This document shows positions 1 through 12,828 of a stretch of 64,000 nt of DNA, piece by piece. A model generated the notes under the pieces. It worked only from the letters and a program-made list of their open reading frames with translations. It searched no databases and had not been told where the DNA came from. Made by a program: the position numbers and the translations under genes. Numbering within the stretch: the first letter of the stretch is position 1; each line of letters begins with the position of its first letter. Origin of the DNA: Adenanthera pavonina (taxonomy: Eukaryota; Streptophyta; Magnoliopsida; Fabales; Fabaceae); assembly GCA_026686845.1 (NCBI GenBank), contig JAIVEN010000008.1, positions 34,352,501 through 34,416,500 on the forward strand, written 5' to 3'.

Positions 1-1970
1 AATTAATTGGATATTTTGTCCAGTGTGATGCACTAGTTATTTTATCATATTGTGGGACCATAATTTCATTACAAATCTCAATACATAATTTCAAATTTTA
101 CTAATCATTCCAAATCAATATTTTACTCAAATCCAAATTCAAACCAACCAATCAATCAATAAGATAATGAATAAAGTCGAGATAAGTCAAATACACTATA
201 TTTAAATAGCATTCCTAAGCAGGTATTGGGTTTTCCTATAATTTTTTATTATTATAAAAACAACCAATAATAGAGTAAATGTTAATTTCTGTTTTAATAT
301 AAAAACAGGATTTGAATCCTAGTCAGTATTCACAACTTATTCCATCTCGTTCTTACCATCGATCTGCTAACCCTAGGGAATTAACGAGTGACTATTGATT
401 TAAACTAGAATAATTAAGCAAATAGATTTGACTGGATGGATGAGAGTATTGATGGAGAATTGAGATTCACTTTTAGGGAGTTTAATTATGGAGAAAACTT
501 AGGTACTTGGGCTTAATGTACTTAGATAAAATAAAATCAAGACATGTTAATTTTAAATTTAAAAATAAATTAACATTATAGACAACAAAAATTAGTTATG
601 GAATAAATAATGCATGAAAAAATCCACTTGTCTTGATTTAATTGAATTAAAGTACATTAAATATATAAGCTTAAGTACCAACGTTATTTTCCTTGAAATT
701 ATTAGCTTCACTTTTTAATTTTTAATTATAATATCTTTTGAACCAATACTAGATGGAAAAATTATCTAATACAAATCGTTATTATTAAAATACCAAAATA
801 TTTTGTTTGTTGATCAACTGCTGATATTATAATTAGACCCGCGTTAACCTATAATCTTTAGCCAAGGCTACATTATTTTCCATAATTTTCATAACATGAA
901 CACTAGACACTAGCCAGTTAGTTGCACTAAATTTCCAACTTACTACAGTATATCATCAAATTAATTTGGTGGAAACGTGTATAACAACCTTTACAATGGG
1001 TCCAATGGTCAAACACTATCGTATAAATATTTGACCATGAGATCGATCGTAGATACATGGGATTATATACATCAAATTACAAATGGTTAATTAATCCAAA
1101 CATATGTGGACTTGAAGCTAAAAAGAAATTATGTAGGGACCTCCACCAAGCAATCAAAGATCACATGAGAGCTTCTTTATTTACCAGTCTAACTTTTATG
1201 AATATATATATATATATATTAAAAGATGGTGGAATAATCTAATTAAGATTCAATCATATTTAGGTTCATGTGTATTGACTAGTAGGAAGGCTTTTGAATG
1301 TTGCAACTAACCTTTTATGGCTACTGAGATATTAAGAATCATGTGCCCACGGCAGCATGGATAGTATTCTCACAATTCACCAAAAATTAAAAAAAATAAA
1401 AAGATATGCCACCGTTTGTGTTCCTGTGTGGTTCAATCCAGATTAATCTGAATTTTGATAAACTCTCTAGTTAAAATGAGATAGATTTAGGATACCAAAT
1501 ACTCCAAGTATAAAAAAAAATAATATAAAAGGAAACTCTCGATTAGCGGCTCATGTATCGCAAATATGAAAATTTATATTTTATTATTTTTTATAAGGTA
1601 GATATTGAGATTGTAGTTTTTCTTTTTCAATTTTATTTATTCATTTATTATTTAAAATTACATCAGGTGAAAAAAATATTTTTAATTTTTATGAGCTGAA
1701 GTTGACTATTTGAGAGAATCATTACATTTGCATGGACTTAAACGTTGAAACCCTTTGCTGATGTCAGGAGTTTAGGATAATCTTTGAGCCATGACTTATG
1801 AGTCATGAGCCTTGCCTTATCTTTTGATAAATCCTTGAAAACTAGTTTGCCTACTTTTTTAAGAAAAATATTTTATTTGGATAAAATAATTATATTATAA
1901 TTAATTACAGGATAGATGGTTGGGATCTCGCCTCTTGGGATAATGAAACAAAAGAAGGAAAGTTCGGATC
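1..1970. other. Intergenic, AT-rich, no gene seen
   Basis: No reading frame with recognisable protein content and no splice-consistent exon was seen. Positions 1433-1519 hold a short SINE-like 3' piece, listed separately. The rest is AT-rich single-copy-looking sequence with short AT microsatellite runs, for example around 1203-1220. Confidence 0.6.
1433..1519 (+). repeat. SINE-like 3' fragment, family 2 copy A
   Basis: This stretch begins TCAATCCAGATTAAT, continues with GATAAACTCTCTAGTTAAA and TTTAGGAT, and ends in a run of A. The same order of words with scattered differences recurs at 23219-23302, also ending in poly-A. A shared 3' end with an A tail suggests a SINE or another retroposon. 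No box A/box B promoter was recognised in either copy, so the family is unnamed. Confidence 0.45.
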
Positions 1971-2552
1971 TACTCCGTCCGATTCAAAATATAAGTCTTA
2001 TTTAACTAATTACATAAAAATTAAAAAAATATACTTTTATTCATTAAATCTATAAAAATATTATTTTTCAATATTATCCCTATTTAATACTCTCTCCATC
2101 CTATTTTATTTGTTATTTTAGAAAATTTTAAATATCTTAATTTATCTGTCATTTTATATTATCCATGAAAAATTAATTATCTTCTTTGCATTTTTACCCT
2201 TAATTAAAAATAATGGTAGGTTAAATATGAGTCTTCTTTTAACATTTAATTTAAGGATGTTTTAGTAAAATACTATTAAAATTTACTATAATGTAGATCA
2301 TTTAATAGTTTTATTAGTCTATGTGAAAAATCTTAAAATATCAAATAAAATGAAATAAAGGAAGTACATTACATTTAAAGTTTGTTATTTCTCTTACATT
2401 TAAAGTTTGTTATCTCTCTTACATTTAATTGTAAATAAGGATAAAATAGAGAAAAAAAAACATTCCATGCTATAGAAATTATCAAATGGAACTTCTATTT
2501 TGAACAAAAAAAACTTTTGAAAAAAAACTTATATTTTTTATTGAAGGGAGTA
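1971..2552. mobile_element. Stowaway-like MITE, outer element of a nested pair
   Basis: The left end reads TACTCCGTCCGATTC then AAAATATAAGTC; the right end is its imperfect reverse complement, ending GAAGGGAGTA. CTCCCTCCGT-type terminal inverted repeats with TA at the edges are the hallmark of Tc1/mariner-derived Stowaway MITEs. It has no coding capacity. A second MITE (2088-2366) interrupts it, which explains the unusual 582-bp length. Confidence 0.7.
2088..2366. mobile_element. Stowaway-like MITE, inserted inside the outer MITE
   Basis: The left end TACTCTCTCCATCC followed by TATTTTATTTGTTATTTTAG pairs with a right end whose reverse complement reads TACTTCCTTTATTTC then ATTTTATTTGATATTTTAAG. 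The edges are TA, as expected for Stowaway insertion. The position within 1971-2552 shows it arrived after the outer element. It is 279 bp and non-coding. Confidence 0.7.
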
Positions 2553-4039
2553 CTACTTTTGTGGACTATATCCTTACTTCATTAACAAAAAAAGGTGAAT
2601 GGAATCAAGGAATTAAAAAATAAAATTTAGACTATTTAAATCTAGATGCATAATTTTGTATGAACACAGACTACTTTTGGCCCTTAATCTTCCGCTATTC
2701 TAATCGAATTCTAAAAGTTGAAACATATTAAAACCAGTGCAAAATACTTAAGAAAAACACAAGCAAATGGTAAATACATAAAGGTCACGAAGCTCATTAC
2801 TACCTCTATTTCTTTTTATAAATTTTTCAAAATTTTAATACATAAATTGAGAAATATAATTAGTACATCACAATTTCTTTTAAATTTTTTAATATACTCT
2901 TAATTTTTTACTACCTAATTTTATGATGTGTGCAAAATAATTAGTAAAAGTAAAAGTATGTTTAACAACTCCAATGCATGCCTTTGTTGTTTAAATAGTC
3001 TAGGATCTCGTGCTCTGTGACAAATTTTTAAAACTCAAAATAAAGTATTTGTAAGAGGAGTCATGATATTCATTATTTAATTTAATTAATAGTACTCTCT
3101 AGAATTTTTAATATACTATATATCAATATATTGATGATTTGAGTTTAAAAAATTCTCTTTCTTATTAAAATTTATTAAAATAATAATTGTGATACTGAAG
3201 TTCCAATGAATCATTTATTACTTTTTCACAATTTTATGCTTACCATCTTTTTATTTTATGGGGGGGAGGATATGTAAGAAATAATTATAAAATCAATATC
3301 ATATTTTAATCAAATAAATTTATATTTCGTAAAAATTTAAGGTTCTTAATAATTTTCTTAATTTGTGCACAATAGCACAAATTATTAAATATTTTTGAAC
3401 AATCAAAATTATTAATGAAATAATTAAGTTATGAGTTATTTAATATTATCTTAGATCGCTAGCAATTGTGCAAAATCTCATAGGCGTTCTCGTATTATTT
3501 TCGCAACAAATCACTATATAAACTCTAACACATTAGGGAGACTTTCAAAGTGGGCGTTGGCCTCTACCCTAACACCTTATTTATTTATAGGTCTTTCAAG
3601 TGAAATTTTGAGAGAATCTTTTTCAATCAAGCTGATATTATATTTCTAAAAGATGAGTAACAATTATTTCTTTCTTCTCGGTTAAAATCTCAACTAATTT
3701 GAGATCACATTAATTATATAAATAATTTATTTTTAATTGAAAGTCCAAGATATGTAGTTCAAATTTTAAAAATATTTTTTATACAAGTTCAAATTTAAAA
3801 TGGGTTAAAGTGCAATTCTACCCTAAAATATTTCTGAAATCACTACTAGCATCCTAAACTATTTTTTGTCGCAATGTTACCCTGAACATTTCAAATATAG
3901 CAATAATGCCCTTGCCCAAATGGACTTCAAATGATCGTGCACTTGCACACATGTCATTCCATGTTAATTAAAATTATCCAACTAGATGATCGAGTTGTAC
4001 AAGTATATAGGGTCAATCATAATAATAAAAAGTCTAAAG
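2553..4039. other. Intergenic, no gene seen
   Basis: AT-rich sequence with no supported gene. Around 3800-3960 there is a patch of more complex sequence (words such as CAATTCTACCC and AATGCCCTTGCCC) that resembles old transposon filler, but no ends or duplications could be defined. Confidence 0.5.
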
Positions 4040-5511
4040 TATTTCGAAGTCATACCTAAGAAAGGTTATGAAATTTATTAGTCCACAAATTTTAATCCCA
4101 AAAACAAATAATAATTCAATTGAGAAATTCAAAATTAAAAAGGAAGGCAACAGCAAATAAATACAATGCCTAAATTTAATTCAGTTATTAAAAGTGTCAA
4201 AGGATCAGGGTTCACCAACTAAGATAACTCAATTCACTTTCTTGATTAGGCTCTATGCTATTATAATGACAGTTGTATTTATTATGTCCTACTCACCTTT
4301 CAATGTATTAGTCCATGTTTAATTAAAATCAAATTTACTCTCGCATAACCCAAACATTCACCCAAACCATGAAACTATAACTTAAGTCACCGTAAATTCT
4401 TAGATCTACCTTTAGTCTAGTTGTTTAAGTCTATCTTCCTAAGTTTAGCCTTGCTCTTCTCCTCTCGGTTCTTAAAGCTCACCCACATATTAGATTTTAC
4501 AATGGCCCATCACAAAATCAACAATAAAACAAGGAAAACAAATATAATTAAAGAAAATAATAGAGATCAAATATATATATATATATATTAAAATTCAAAT
4601 CCCATAATCATAATAAAAAATTTAAAACTGAGTTAATCTCAGTTAGGCTACATTTTTACCCTTGACTAGAAATTTAGCAATTCATAGAAATAATCATCTC
4701 AACACAAAATCATCAAACAAAAGTTACAAAAGGAAAAGGTAGAAAAGAAGAAACTTAAAGGTTGCTATAGAACTTTCTCAATCCCTTGCTCTTTTCACCC
4801 TTCAATCACTTCTAGTTGATCGAAAAGCTTCAGAATGGTGTTCTCTATCCTTCGAATACCCGACTGAATGAATTCAATTGTTTCCCTTGTGTCCTTTTAT
4901 ATAGAGGAGGTCTATAAGCCCATAAACCCACAAAAAATCACAGCTGTGTGAAAAACATGAAACTATCAATGAGGTACTCAACTTCGATTCAAGTCCATTC
5001 GGCACAGGTACGAGTATGTGCTTCCTTAGTCTACGTCTCCACCTGGCACTGGTTCACCATCTAGCCGGCACCGGTTTATTTCACTGATAAAGTCTTCCTC
5101 TTGTGTGTGATAATCTGGTGCCAATTCTGTTTGTTGCTTCCAAGTTTTTCATCCTTTCACCCGTGATTGGGTAATTTAGGCCTCCTAAGAGCCTACTCCA
5201 TGTTTATGACCTCTTCTCATTTGAGCTTCAAATTGGTCCTAAAACATATCAAAACACAAATATATGTAAAATCCAACTAGAATAATCAATTAAACCCAAA
5301 CTTCTAAACAATTTGGAGCTTAAATTAATATGGGTATTTTACGAGGATAAAATAGACACATCACTAAGCAGTTATATGGCGTCCTAGCTGGCTATTTCTC
5401 CCTCCTATGTGCATAACCTAATTGACACATATCAAGTTTCAAGGGCACACCAAGTCAAGAAGGGAATCTAGAAAAGAAGCATTGAGCACTAAAGGGAACT
5501 TCACCAATGGC
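4040..5511 (-). repeat. Retrotransposon-like non-coding sequence, minus strand
   Basis: Read on the minus strand, this block has higher complexity than its surroundings and the style of plant LTR-retrotransposon leader or untranslated sequence: a TATATAAAAGGAC promoter-like word near 4893-4905, then a leader running through AGATTGATC-poor, CT-rich text, with no long open frame. It abuts the solo LTR at 5517, which inserted into it. No LTR pair, primer-binding site or polypurine tract was identified, so the class is a guess from sequence character. Confidence 0.3.
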
Positions 5512-5516
5512 TGAAT
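5512..5516. repeat. Target-site duplication TGAAT, left copy
   Basis: TGAAT directly before the TGTAACACC start of the LTR. The identical word follows the LTR's terminal TTACA at 8915-8919. A perfect 5-bp duplication is the expected footprint of an LTR-retrotransposon integrase. Confidence 0.85.
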
Positions 5517-5720
5517 TGTAACACCGTAAGGCTTATAACCACATGAATGCTCAAAGAGACAATCTAATTCGATAAGGAATAAGATATAAATGAAAATAAT
5601 TGAAAGGAGACACCAAATATGAGAGAACAAGAGGGAAGACTTAGAAAATTAGGCTAAACATGAACCGAGGGCTTCGAACTATGGCTGGATAACATGTAAA
5701 TGAAGGAGGAAATTTTTCCC

Positions 5721-5740
5721 TATGGTGCCGCAGCACCATA
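5721..5740. repeat. GC-rich hairpin near the left LTR end
   Basis: Arms TATGGTGC and GCACCATA around a CGCA loop, 204 bp inside the LTR start. It shares the ATGGTGCCG/CACCAT theme with the palindrome near the opposite end. Confidence 0.8.
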
Positions 5741-8735
5741 TGTTGTTGTTTTGATAGCAACCTGCTGTCAAATCAGGAAAACTTTGGAATCACATATCTT
5801 CCTACCCGGACCTTTGATTGACAAGATTTCAAAGTCAACAGGTCACTCTATACTTCCTCTAACCATAGACACTAACATTGTCTCAAAATTTCTCTATATA
5901 GAGATTTTGGACGCCCGTGATCGAAATGGTCACTTTTGGACCAAAAGTAGCCACTAACAACTCTCAATCCTCAACCATTGTCCTTTTGGTCATCCTACAT
6001 TTTCCAACATGTCACAAATGATGCAAGAACATTGTTCAAGGAGATGACACCCCAAGAAAACCAGTCTCCTAAGTTTTGACCCCCTTGAACCCCAATCTCA
6101 TCTATCGGGCGACATACCGTTTTTCTCCAAAACCTACCAAATTTCAAGCCTGACCTTATAAATCACTTACACCCATCAAAACACACATGGGTCACTTATT
6201 ACCTGGGGGCTAAACACACTTGGACCACAAAGGGCCACAAGCCCTCATATACTAGAACAGCCACTACAATAATTCTTACAAAAACACCAAGGTGGTTTAG
6301 ACTATCATCTCATTCACATACACAACCACATATACATATCATACACCTCTATACCCAAGATAACCTTATCCACCGTTGAGGTCTTAAATAACAAAGATCA
6401 TACATAAAGGGCATAGACACACAATTGATTCCAAGGGAACACATGCACATCAATTACACATAGCACCAAATCATGATCCTACACATGGCACAATATTACA
6501 ACATAATATGCTTTCTCAAATAGACGCATACCACAAAGGGACTTAAATATCCCATATGCCCCTGAGAGGACTCATCCGCCTCTGCTTTACCCTTGCTAGA
6601 ACTATGTCTCATTCCTGTAAATGTTTTCCCATGGGGGGTGAGACTAAAGTCCCAATAATCAAGGAGTAACCAAACATACACAAACAGGGATTTAAACAAA
6701 AGAGGTACAATACATTCATTAATCACAAGACATGACACCCATGCAAATACAGAAAAACATACAAGCTCATTTATATGTCTATATATTACTATATATGGGA
6801 ATTATGCCATACATGATGAAATGCTCATGAAATGTAATGGAACCCCACATCAATCAAGGTCAAAACTATGAGCTAGTTACTGTCACAAGGTAACCTCAAC
6901 AAGTAGCCTCTCTTCCAACATCCTGTGAAAGACGATTCCAAGGCAATCACGAAGTTCACCCCTCACTAGTCATGACCCGGCCAAAGGCTATTCCACTAAT
7001 GGTTGGACCATGGTTCTCCTTTCCTTGAACCACCCAAATTGGTGGCTATTTAGAAACGGTATATTCCCAATCCACTCCACCTAAATCTCCCAGCTGATGA
7101 TAACTATTTAGTAGTAGGGATATCATAAGTCGCACTGCCTGAACACAAGGTCTCATGTGCTATTTAGCAAATTGGCATACCACATGGTATTAAGGCATCG
7201 TCACCCAACAATATCATGCCCTCTTAAAGAATGACTCATGACAATATCCAATGTATGCTAACATGTCATCTCATGTCATATGTATGTGATCATGCTAGCA
7301 TATTATCATCATCATACAAATATCTCATAGGGATATACTATAATCATGTATATTCATATATCAACATTCGTCATTCTCACAAGTATGGATGCACACACAT
7401 ATATATATACATATTCATATTGGCCGATTTCATTCATTTCCATTATCATCATCACGTAAACCAAACAAGGTTGTACAGTATTTATGATCAACACTCACTA
7501 TATTCTTCATCACATATACATACGAATAAATATTTGTTCCCATTAATCATTCTCATCTATCATCATTATTTTATTATTATCATGCTAACAAGCTCTCATG
7601 CTCAATTCATTATTATTAATATTGTGACTATCGTCATTGCTAAGATCATGTCAATACTACATTTTTATGCATAACATCAATAAATATACACAAAGACTAT
7701 GGACCAAACCCTTCCTCACTCACTTGGGCACACACACACACACTCATATAAACATGTATAACTAGCCATATCCATTTCTTATGACAATTTCTTTCCAAAA
7801 GATATATGGTTTGAGAAAACTTACTGGTCGTGACATAAAACACATATCATGATATGAAAATTTCAAAATTTATTGAACAAAAAAAGTTACTCCCCGTTGC
7901 CTCAGGTTGCTCAAGTCGCACTTTGGCATAATAGGCCATAGAGTCTCCACTGCAAGCGCACACACACGATAGGAATGCAAATTCCAAGTCAAACCAATAG
8001 TATTCAATGCCGGTCAATCTTAACATTCATCAAAACTTCAATGAAACCATTAAAATTACCTAAGACAACTTAATGTTTGTAAGGCCAATTTCTGCCATTC
8101 AACAAGTTAACCACTTGCCATTGACTTTACCACTTCTAAACAACTTCTTAGAGTATAAATACCTCAACAAGGCATTCACAACCCTACATAATTCATCAAA
8201 CACACAAATCAAGTAGAAACATAACCTTCGGTAAAACCCAACTTGGTGATCCAAGCTCAAACTCAACAAGAACATGAATCTAACACCATTCCGTCTCATC
8301 AGTATACTCAAATCAACTCTCAAAACTAACCTTGAGTCTATACAATTCAAATTCTATAGAGATTCCCAATATTGGAGACTAGGGTTTGCAAAAACAATAA
8401 CACCCAAAATCCATAACCCAAGGCTTAAAGATACCCAACAATACTGCATTGAAGCATTTGAACACAATCTAATCGGTAAAAACTCATCCAATCTCATAAA
8501 TCACAATCACTACCTCAAAATACCCAAAAATAATTAGTGAAAATAGAGGTGAATATGAAGACATCACCATGCCTTGTTAATTCAAGCTTCCTAGGGCATA
8601 AAAACTTCGTCCTCCATCTTTAGAAATAAAACCTTAGCAGAGCTCTCTCCAAAATCCTCAAACTCCCTCTATTTTGTTGAATTGGTTCATGTATGATTTA
8701 TTCATATTTTCCAACTGAAGCCACGGCAGAGGGTT

Positions 8736-8753
8736 ATGGCACCGCGGTGCCAT
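8736..8753. repeat. Perfect 18-bp palindrome near the right LTR end
   Basis: ATGGCACCG followed immediately by its exact reverse complement CGGTGCCAT, 161 bp before the LTR end. It is strikingly GC-rich against the local AT-rich background. Confidence 0.85.
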
Positions 8754-8914
8754 TGCATTTTGTCCCGAGTCCATTGAATAGATTACATGCGCTCACCGCT
8801 GCGTGGAGTGCTTTTGTCTCTTTTCTCTCGATCCATTTCTCTGGTGTTCCTCTAATCCCGATCTCTTCCTTAAATCATGTATATGCCCAAGATGATAAGA
8901 TGTGGGTTGTTACA

Positions 8915-8919
8915 TGAAT
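8915..8919. repeat. Target-site duplication TGAAT, right copy
   Basis: Exact match to 5512-5516, directly after the terminal TTACA of the LTR. Confidence 0.85.
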
Positions 8920-9246
8920 CCTCATTGTCATCAACGAGTAGTAGAGAAAGAAGGGTTGCTTTGCTCAGGCAATGCAATGGAACTGTAGAATACGAAGATA
9001 TGTATAGAAGGAAAGGATGTGGAGGTTTTCAAAATATCTAAGCTAGTCATTGGAAATACGAAAAAATTTCCAAAAAATTAGTTGTATAAACATATAATAT
9101 ATAATTAATCAAAATACCATAATTAATTTATTACTAGAACGGGAATTCCAACATTATAAATAATGAATTTTTTTATCATATGTAAATCATGAATTTTAAT
9201 AGTATATGTGATGATCAATTTAAGTTTGTCAACATATAAATCTTTT

Positions 9247-9852
9247 AGTGTATGTTTGAGAATTTTTTTTTTTGGAATTGAATGGAGTGAGAGACTAATG
9301 AGGCTTTAGCCACTGTTTGGAATTTCGTTTAAAAGAGAGTAAGCCCAATTTTTCTATCTCTTCAAATTGGGGATCAATGATAGAATGTCCTGAAATTAAT
9401 ATTATAATTACAAAATTACTCTTGATTTTATGATAACATGTATCATACCTCTATCTCTCCTCTCATTCTTCCTACTGTATCAACCTCTATTTTCTCGTTT
9501 TCTCCATTGCGTCGAGCTTGTTTCTCATTCTCTTTACTACATCAATGTATCATTTTCTTTCTCATATTTATTTTGTGCAAGTTCCCTTCTCTCTTTAACA
9601 CAAGTTATTTCATTTTTTTAATTAACATTTGTTCACAAATTCACTTGATAACTGAATTTTCTTTTATTAGGATAAATATCTTAATATAACTTAAAAATAA
9701 ATTTGATATTTTTCAAATTATTAATCATTAGTTCTTTTATCTAAATTAACGTATAAGAGCAATATTTGAAAATTAAGGTGATAATCCATTCTAATGTTTT
9801 GTTCCATTTGTTTCATTTCATTCTATCCTAAATTTTCAAACGCACCTTTACA
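9247..9852. mobile_element. Probable hAT-like MITE or small non-autonomous DNA transposon
   Basis: The left end TAGTGTATGTTTGAGAATTT and the right end, reverse complement about GTGCGTTTGAAAATTTA, form an imperfect terminal inverted repeat, followed inside by GGAATTGAATGGAG against GGATAGAATGAAAT. The TGTTTG-type start is typical of hAT MITEs in plants. A clear 8-bp target duplication was not found. Overlapping open frames at 9430-9689 are pyrimidine-rich noise. Confidence 0.45.
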
Positions 9853-11880
9853 TGGTCATTTGCTGATTGTGAAAACTTATATTGTTTTACAATACTTTTA
9901 AAATTAATTTTTAATTTGAGAAAAAGATTCACAAGACATGCTAAATTCATATATGTGATGCTTCCACCAACACACACGCCCAAAAAAGAATTTTGCCCAC
10001 TTAGATTTTGATGACGCTTGCTATATACATTTCTTGTACAAGTTAGCGAATGAAAAGTTTCTACAAGTATGATTGCTTCGTTTGAAAATATACAATACCG
10101 GACAAAACAATTGCAATTTTTAAATCAATGTTGAAAAGGAAACAATAATTTTTTTAACTCAGCAAATTTGACAAAAGAAAAAAAATACTAGTTAGGTAAA
10201 AGTAAGCGATTATTCGATTAAATTAAATTATGAATAAATTGATGTAAATGGAGTGTATATTAACGAAGCGATTACATATCATGAATAAAGATTTATACTA
10301 ATTGTCTTTTTATGGCGTTCGAAAGCACAATTATACATCAATTATCAATATTTAATTTTACACGTATTTAGTCAATTTATTATATATATACATAAGCTAC
10401 TGTGTTAATTAAATGGTGAGAGAGGAGTGGACTTTAGATAAAAAAAATATATCTTAAAAACTTATCATAATTCAACAATTGTTGGATTAATCAATACGTC
10501 AACTTAAGAAAAAATGTGTGCTAATATAGCTCTCATTTTAAAAAAAAATGTCATACAAAAATTCTCAAATTCTCTGCATACCATACATAGTTTCATAATT
10601 TTTTTGGAAAAAAGTCGTAATTATTTGTTTCTATATATTTGAGTTGAATATATTATTTTATGTTATTTTTCTCATGAACTAGTTAAAAGAGTAAAAAGAG
10701 GGCAGCATGGAGTTTAAGAAGAGGTTTATAAATAGATTTTATATTTTATATTTTTTTGCATGGGCATTTGATATCTTAGATCTACTTTACTTTAATTAAA
10801 GAATTTACTGGGATTTAAACTAATTCATATCAAATTAGTTAGGACTACAAAGGGTGCCAAGCCCCGATACTCAAATTTGAGACCTCTCATTAAGTTGGTA
10901 TAACCCCCTACAAGTTAAATCAAGAGTTTGATAGTTAACATGTCAAAACAAAGAAAAACATAAAATTAAAAAATTGGCTAGAAGATGGCTTGAAAGACAA
11001 AACTTAGGTACAATTTTTAGATATTCATGATCATATTTTTAGGATTTTAAAATACTTTATGTTGTTGATAAACACTTGACCCAATAACCTTGAATCAAAT
11101 AACATTTTCTATTATAAATGTGAAAATTTGGATGTGTGTGTGTGAGTGTATATATATATATATATAGAAATTGACTTTCTATAATACAGCACGAAGTATA
11201 TAAAGTTGAAGGAAAAAATTAAAATTTTTTCAATGCTAGAAATTACTTTTTAATTTTAGTCTTATATCATTAATCTATTTCATTTTAACAGCATAACGTC
11301 AATATTTTAAAAAATTGTAGAGGAGTCAAACATGATATGAATTCCCTACAATAAACTTAATGAGAGATTTGTATAACAAAAAAAACTTAATGAGAGATAG
11401 AGAGACAGATAATTCTCATTTATAATTTCTTTTCTATCTACTGGCTAGTTTATGACAACTAATTGACAAATTTACCTAAACCTCATTAATTCTTTGAACA
11501 AAGTTAAAAAAAAATGATTTTTTTATGAAAGCTCAATTTCTTGAGAAGCCAGATATACTCTTCGACGTTGGATTACTTTAAGATATACGCATAAAGCAAT
11601 AGAAATTAACCAAAAAACAAAGTATTTCACTTTCTTCACATCAATCTCATATCTACCGAGCCTTCCCGTAGCATTGCTAAAGAACCAAAGAATGGACTAG
11701 AAGGTAAGCACGCGAGGAAGCATTTCCATTTCACAAATTATTATTTCTTATTTACTTACTTTAATTTTCCCAAATGTAATTAAAAAAAAAAGCAGAGAGA
11801 GAGAGCTAAACTATAAGTTTTATATTAACACGCTAGATCAAATTTTATTCTTATGTTAAGTCTATCTGCATCTTAAGTAA
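9853..11880. other. Intergenic downstream of the MYB gene
   Basis: AT-rich with no supported gene. It holds a (TA)n tract at about 11152-11166 and one A-tailed micro-insertion (11353-11398). The proximal part would contain the 3' flank of the minus-strand MYB gene ending at 11881. Confidence 0.5.
11353..11398. repeat. A-tailed micro-insertion with 16-bp direct repeats
   Basis: AAACTTAATGAGAGAT at 11353-11368 is repeated exactly at 11383-11398. The 14 nt between them read TTGTATAACAAAAA. The arrangement (long target duplication, tiny core, A tail) is that expected for an extremely 5'-truncated retroposon insertion. One of six such sites in the window. Confidence 0.6.
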
Positions 11881-12795
11881 TCAAACCAACAAGGATTCAG
11901 CAAAAGACTCCAATTCTTCTTGGCTGTCTTGGTTATTCAAGATCTGGAAGTATTCCTCGTACAGCTTCTCCAGCGTGCCATGTTGTTCCGCCGACGTTGG
12001 AAACTCCGATTGCCCCTCCATATCCGACCCGTTGACCAAGTCATGCTCTTCCTCAAGAAACCCCACAAACCCGTCTTCTTCATCCCCATTATAATTATAA
12101 TTATAATTATCGTCATTATTCTCACCCCAAAGAATCTTCCCTTTCTTCTCTTCCTCCTTCTCTTGACTCGTAGATCCACTCGCCGAGTTCGAATCCAACG
12201 AGTTCAAGTTATGATTACTGTCGCTTCTGGGAATCGAAGAAGACAAGCAGCTGGCTGTGATTCTTATGGGCTTTGGAAGATACACTGTGGTCTTCTTCTC
12301 TGCTTCTTCTTCTTCTTCTGCTCCTCCTCTTCCATTCTCATGCGCCTTGCCTTTCGTCTTCCTTCTGCTCTTATTGACCTTCTTCTTGGAGCTGTTTATA
12401 TTATCTGGAGAAGAAGGCAGTGATGATAGCTTCCTGTGAGTCATCGGGTCGGTTCCTTGGTTTCGGAGCCTCTTGCTGAGATGGGTGTTCCAGTGGTTCT
12501 TGATTTCATTATCTGTTCGTCCGGGCAATCTTCCGGCGATGAGAGACCAGCGATTTCCGAGGAGGGAGTGCATTCGAAATATGAGATCGTCTTCTTCGGG
12601 TGTTATGTTGCCTCTCTTTATGTCTGGCCTCAGATAGTTCATCCATCTCAGTCTGCAACTTTTGCCACATCTTAAAAGCCCTGCATAAATATATAAATAT
12701 ACAAATATATTCAATTACAACAGAGAGCGAGAATGAAGAAGAAGAAGAAGAAGAAAGTGGAGAATTGAAGTCGGTGAGAAAAATATGAGTTATGA

Positions 12796-12828
<33 letters not shown>

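Larger units (their letters stand above)
5517..8914. mobile_element. Solo LTR, 3398 bp, Ty3/gypsy-like ends
   Basis: The element begins TGTAACACCG and ends GGGTTGTTACA, so it has 5'-TG...CA-3' ends with a short terminal inverted repeat (TGTAACA/TGTTACA). It is flanked by a perfect TGAAT duplication (5512-5516, 8915-8919). No gag-pol, primer-binding site or polypurine tract lies inside, and no second LTR is seen, so it is best read as a solo LTR left by recombination between the two LTRs of a full element. TGTAACACC starts and multi-kilobase LTRs are known for Del/Tekay chromoviruses; that lineage is inference. Open frames inside (for example 7231-7674) are low-complexity and not genes. The GC-rich palindromes at 5721-5740 and 8736-8753 lie about 200 and 160 bp in from the two ends. 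Orientation is unresolved. Confidence 0.85.

Noticed and set aside
7231..7674. 147-aa open frame rich in His, Ile, Tyr and Ser
   Set aside because: Low-complexity translation of AT/CA-rich DNA inside the solo LTR.
11920..12423. 167-aa plus-strand open frame
   Set aside because: Antisense shadow of the acidic C-terminal part of the MYB coding exon.
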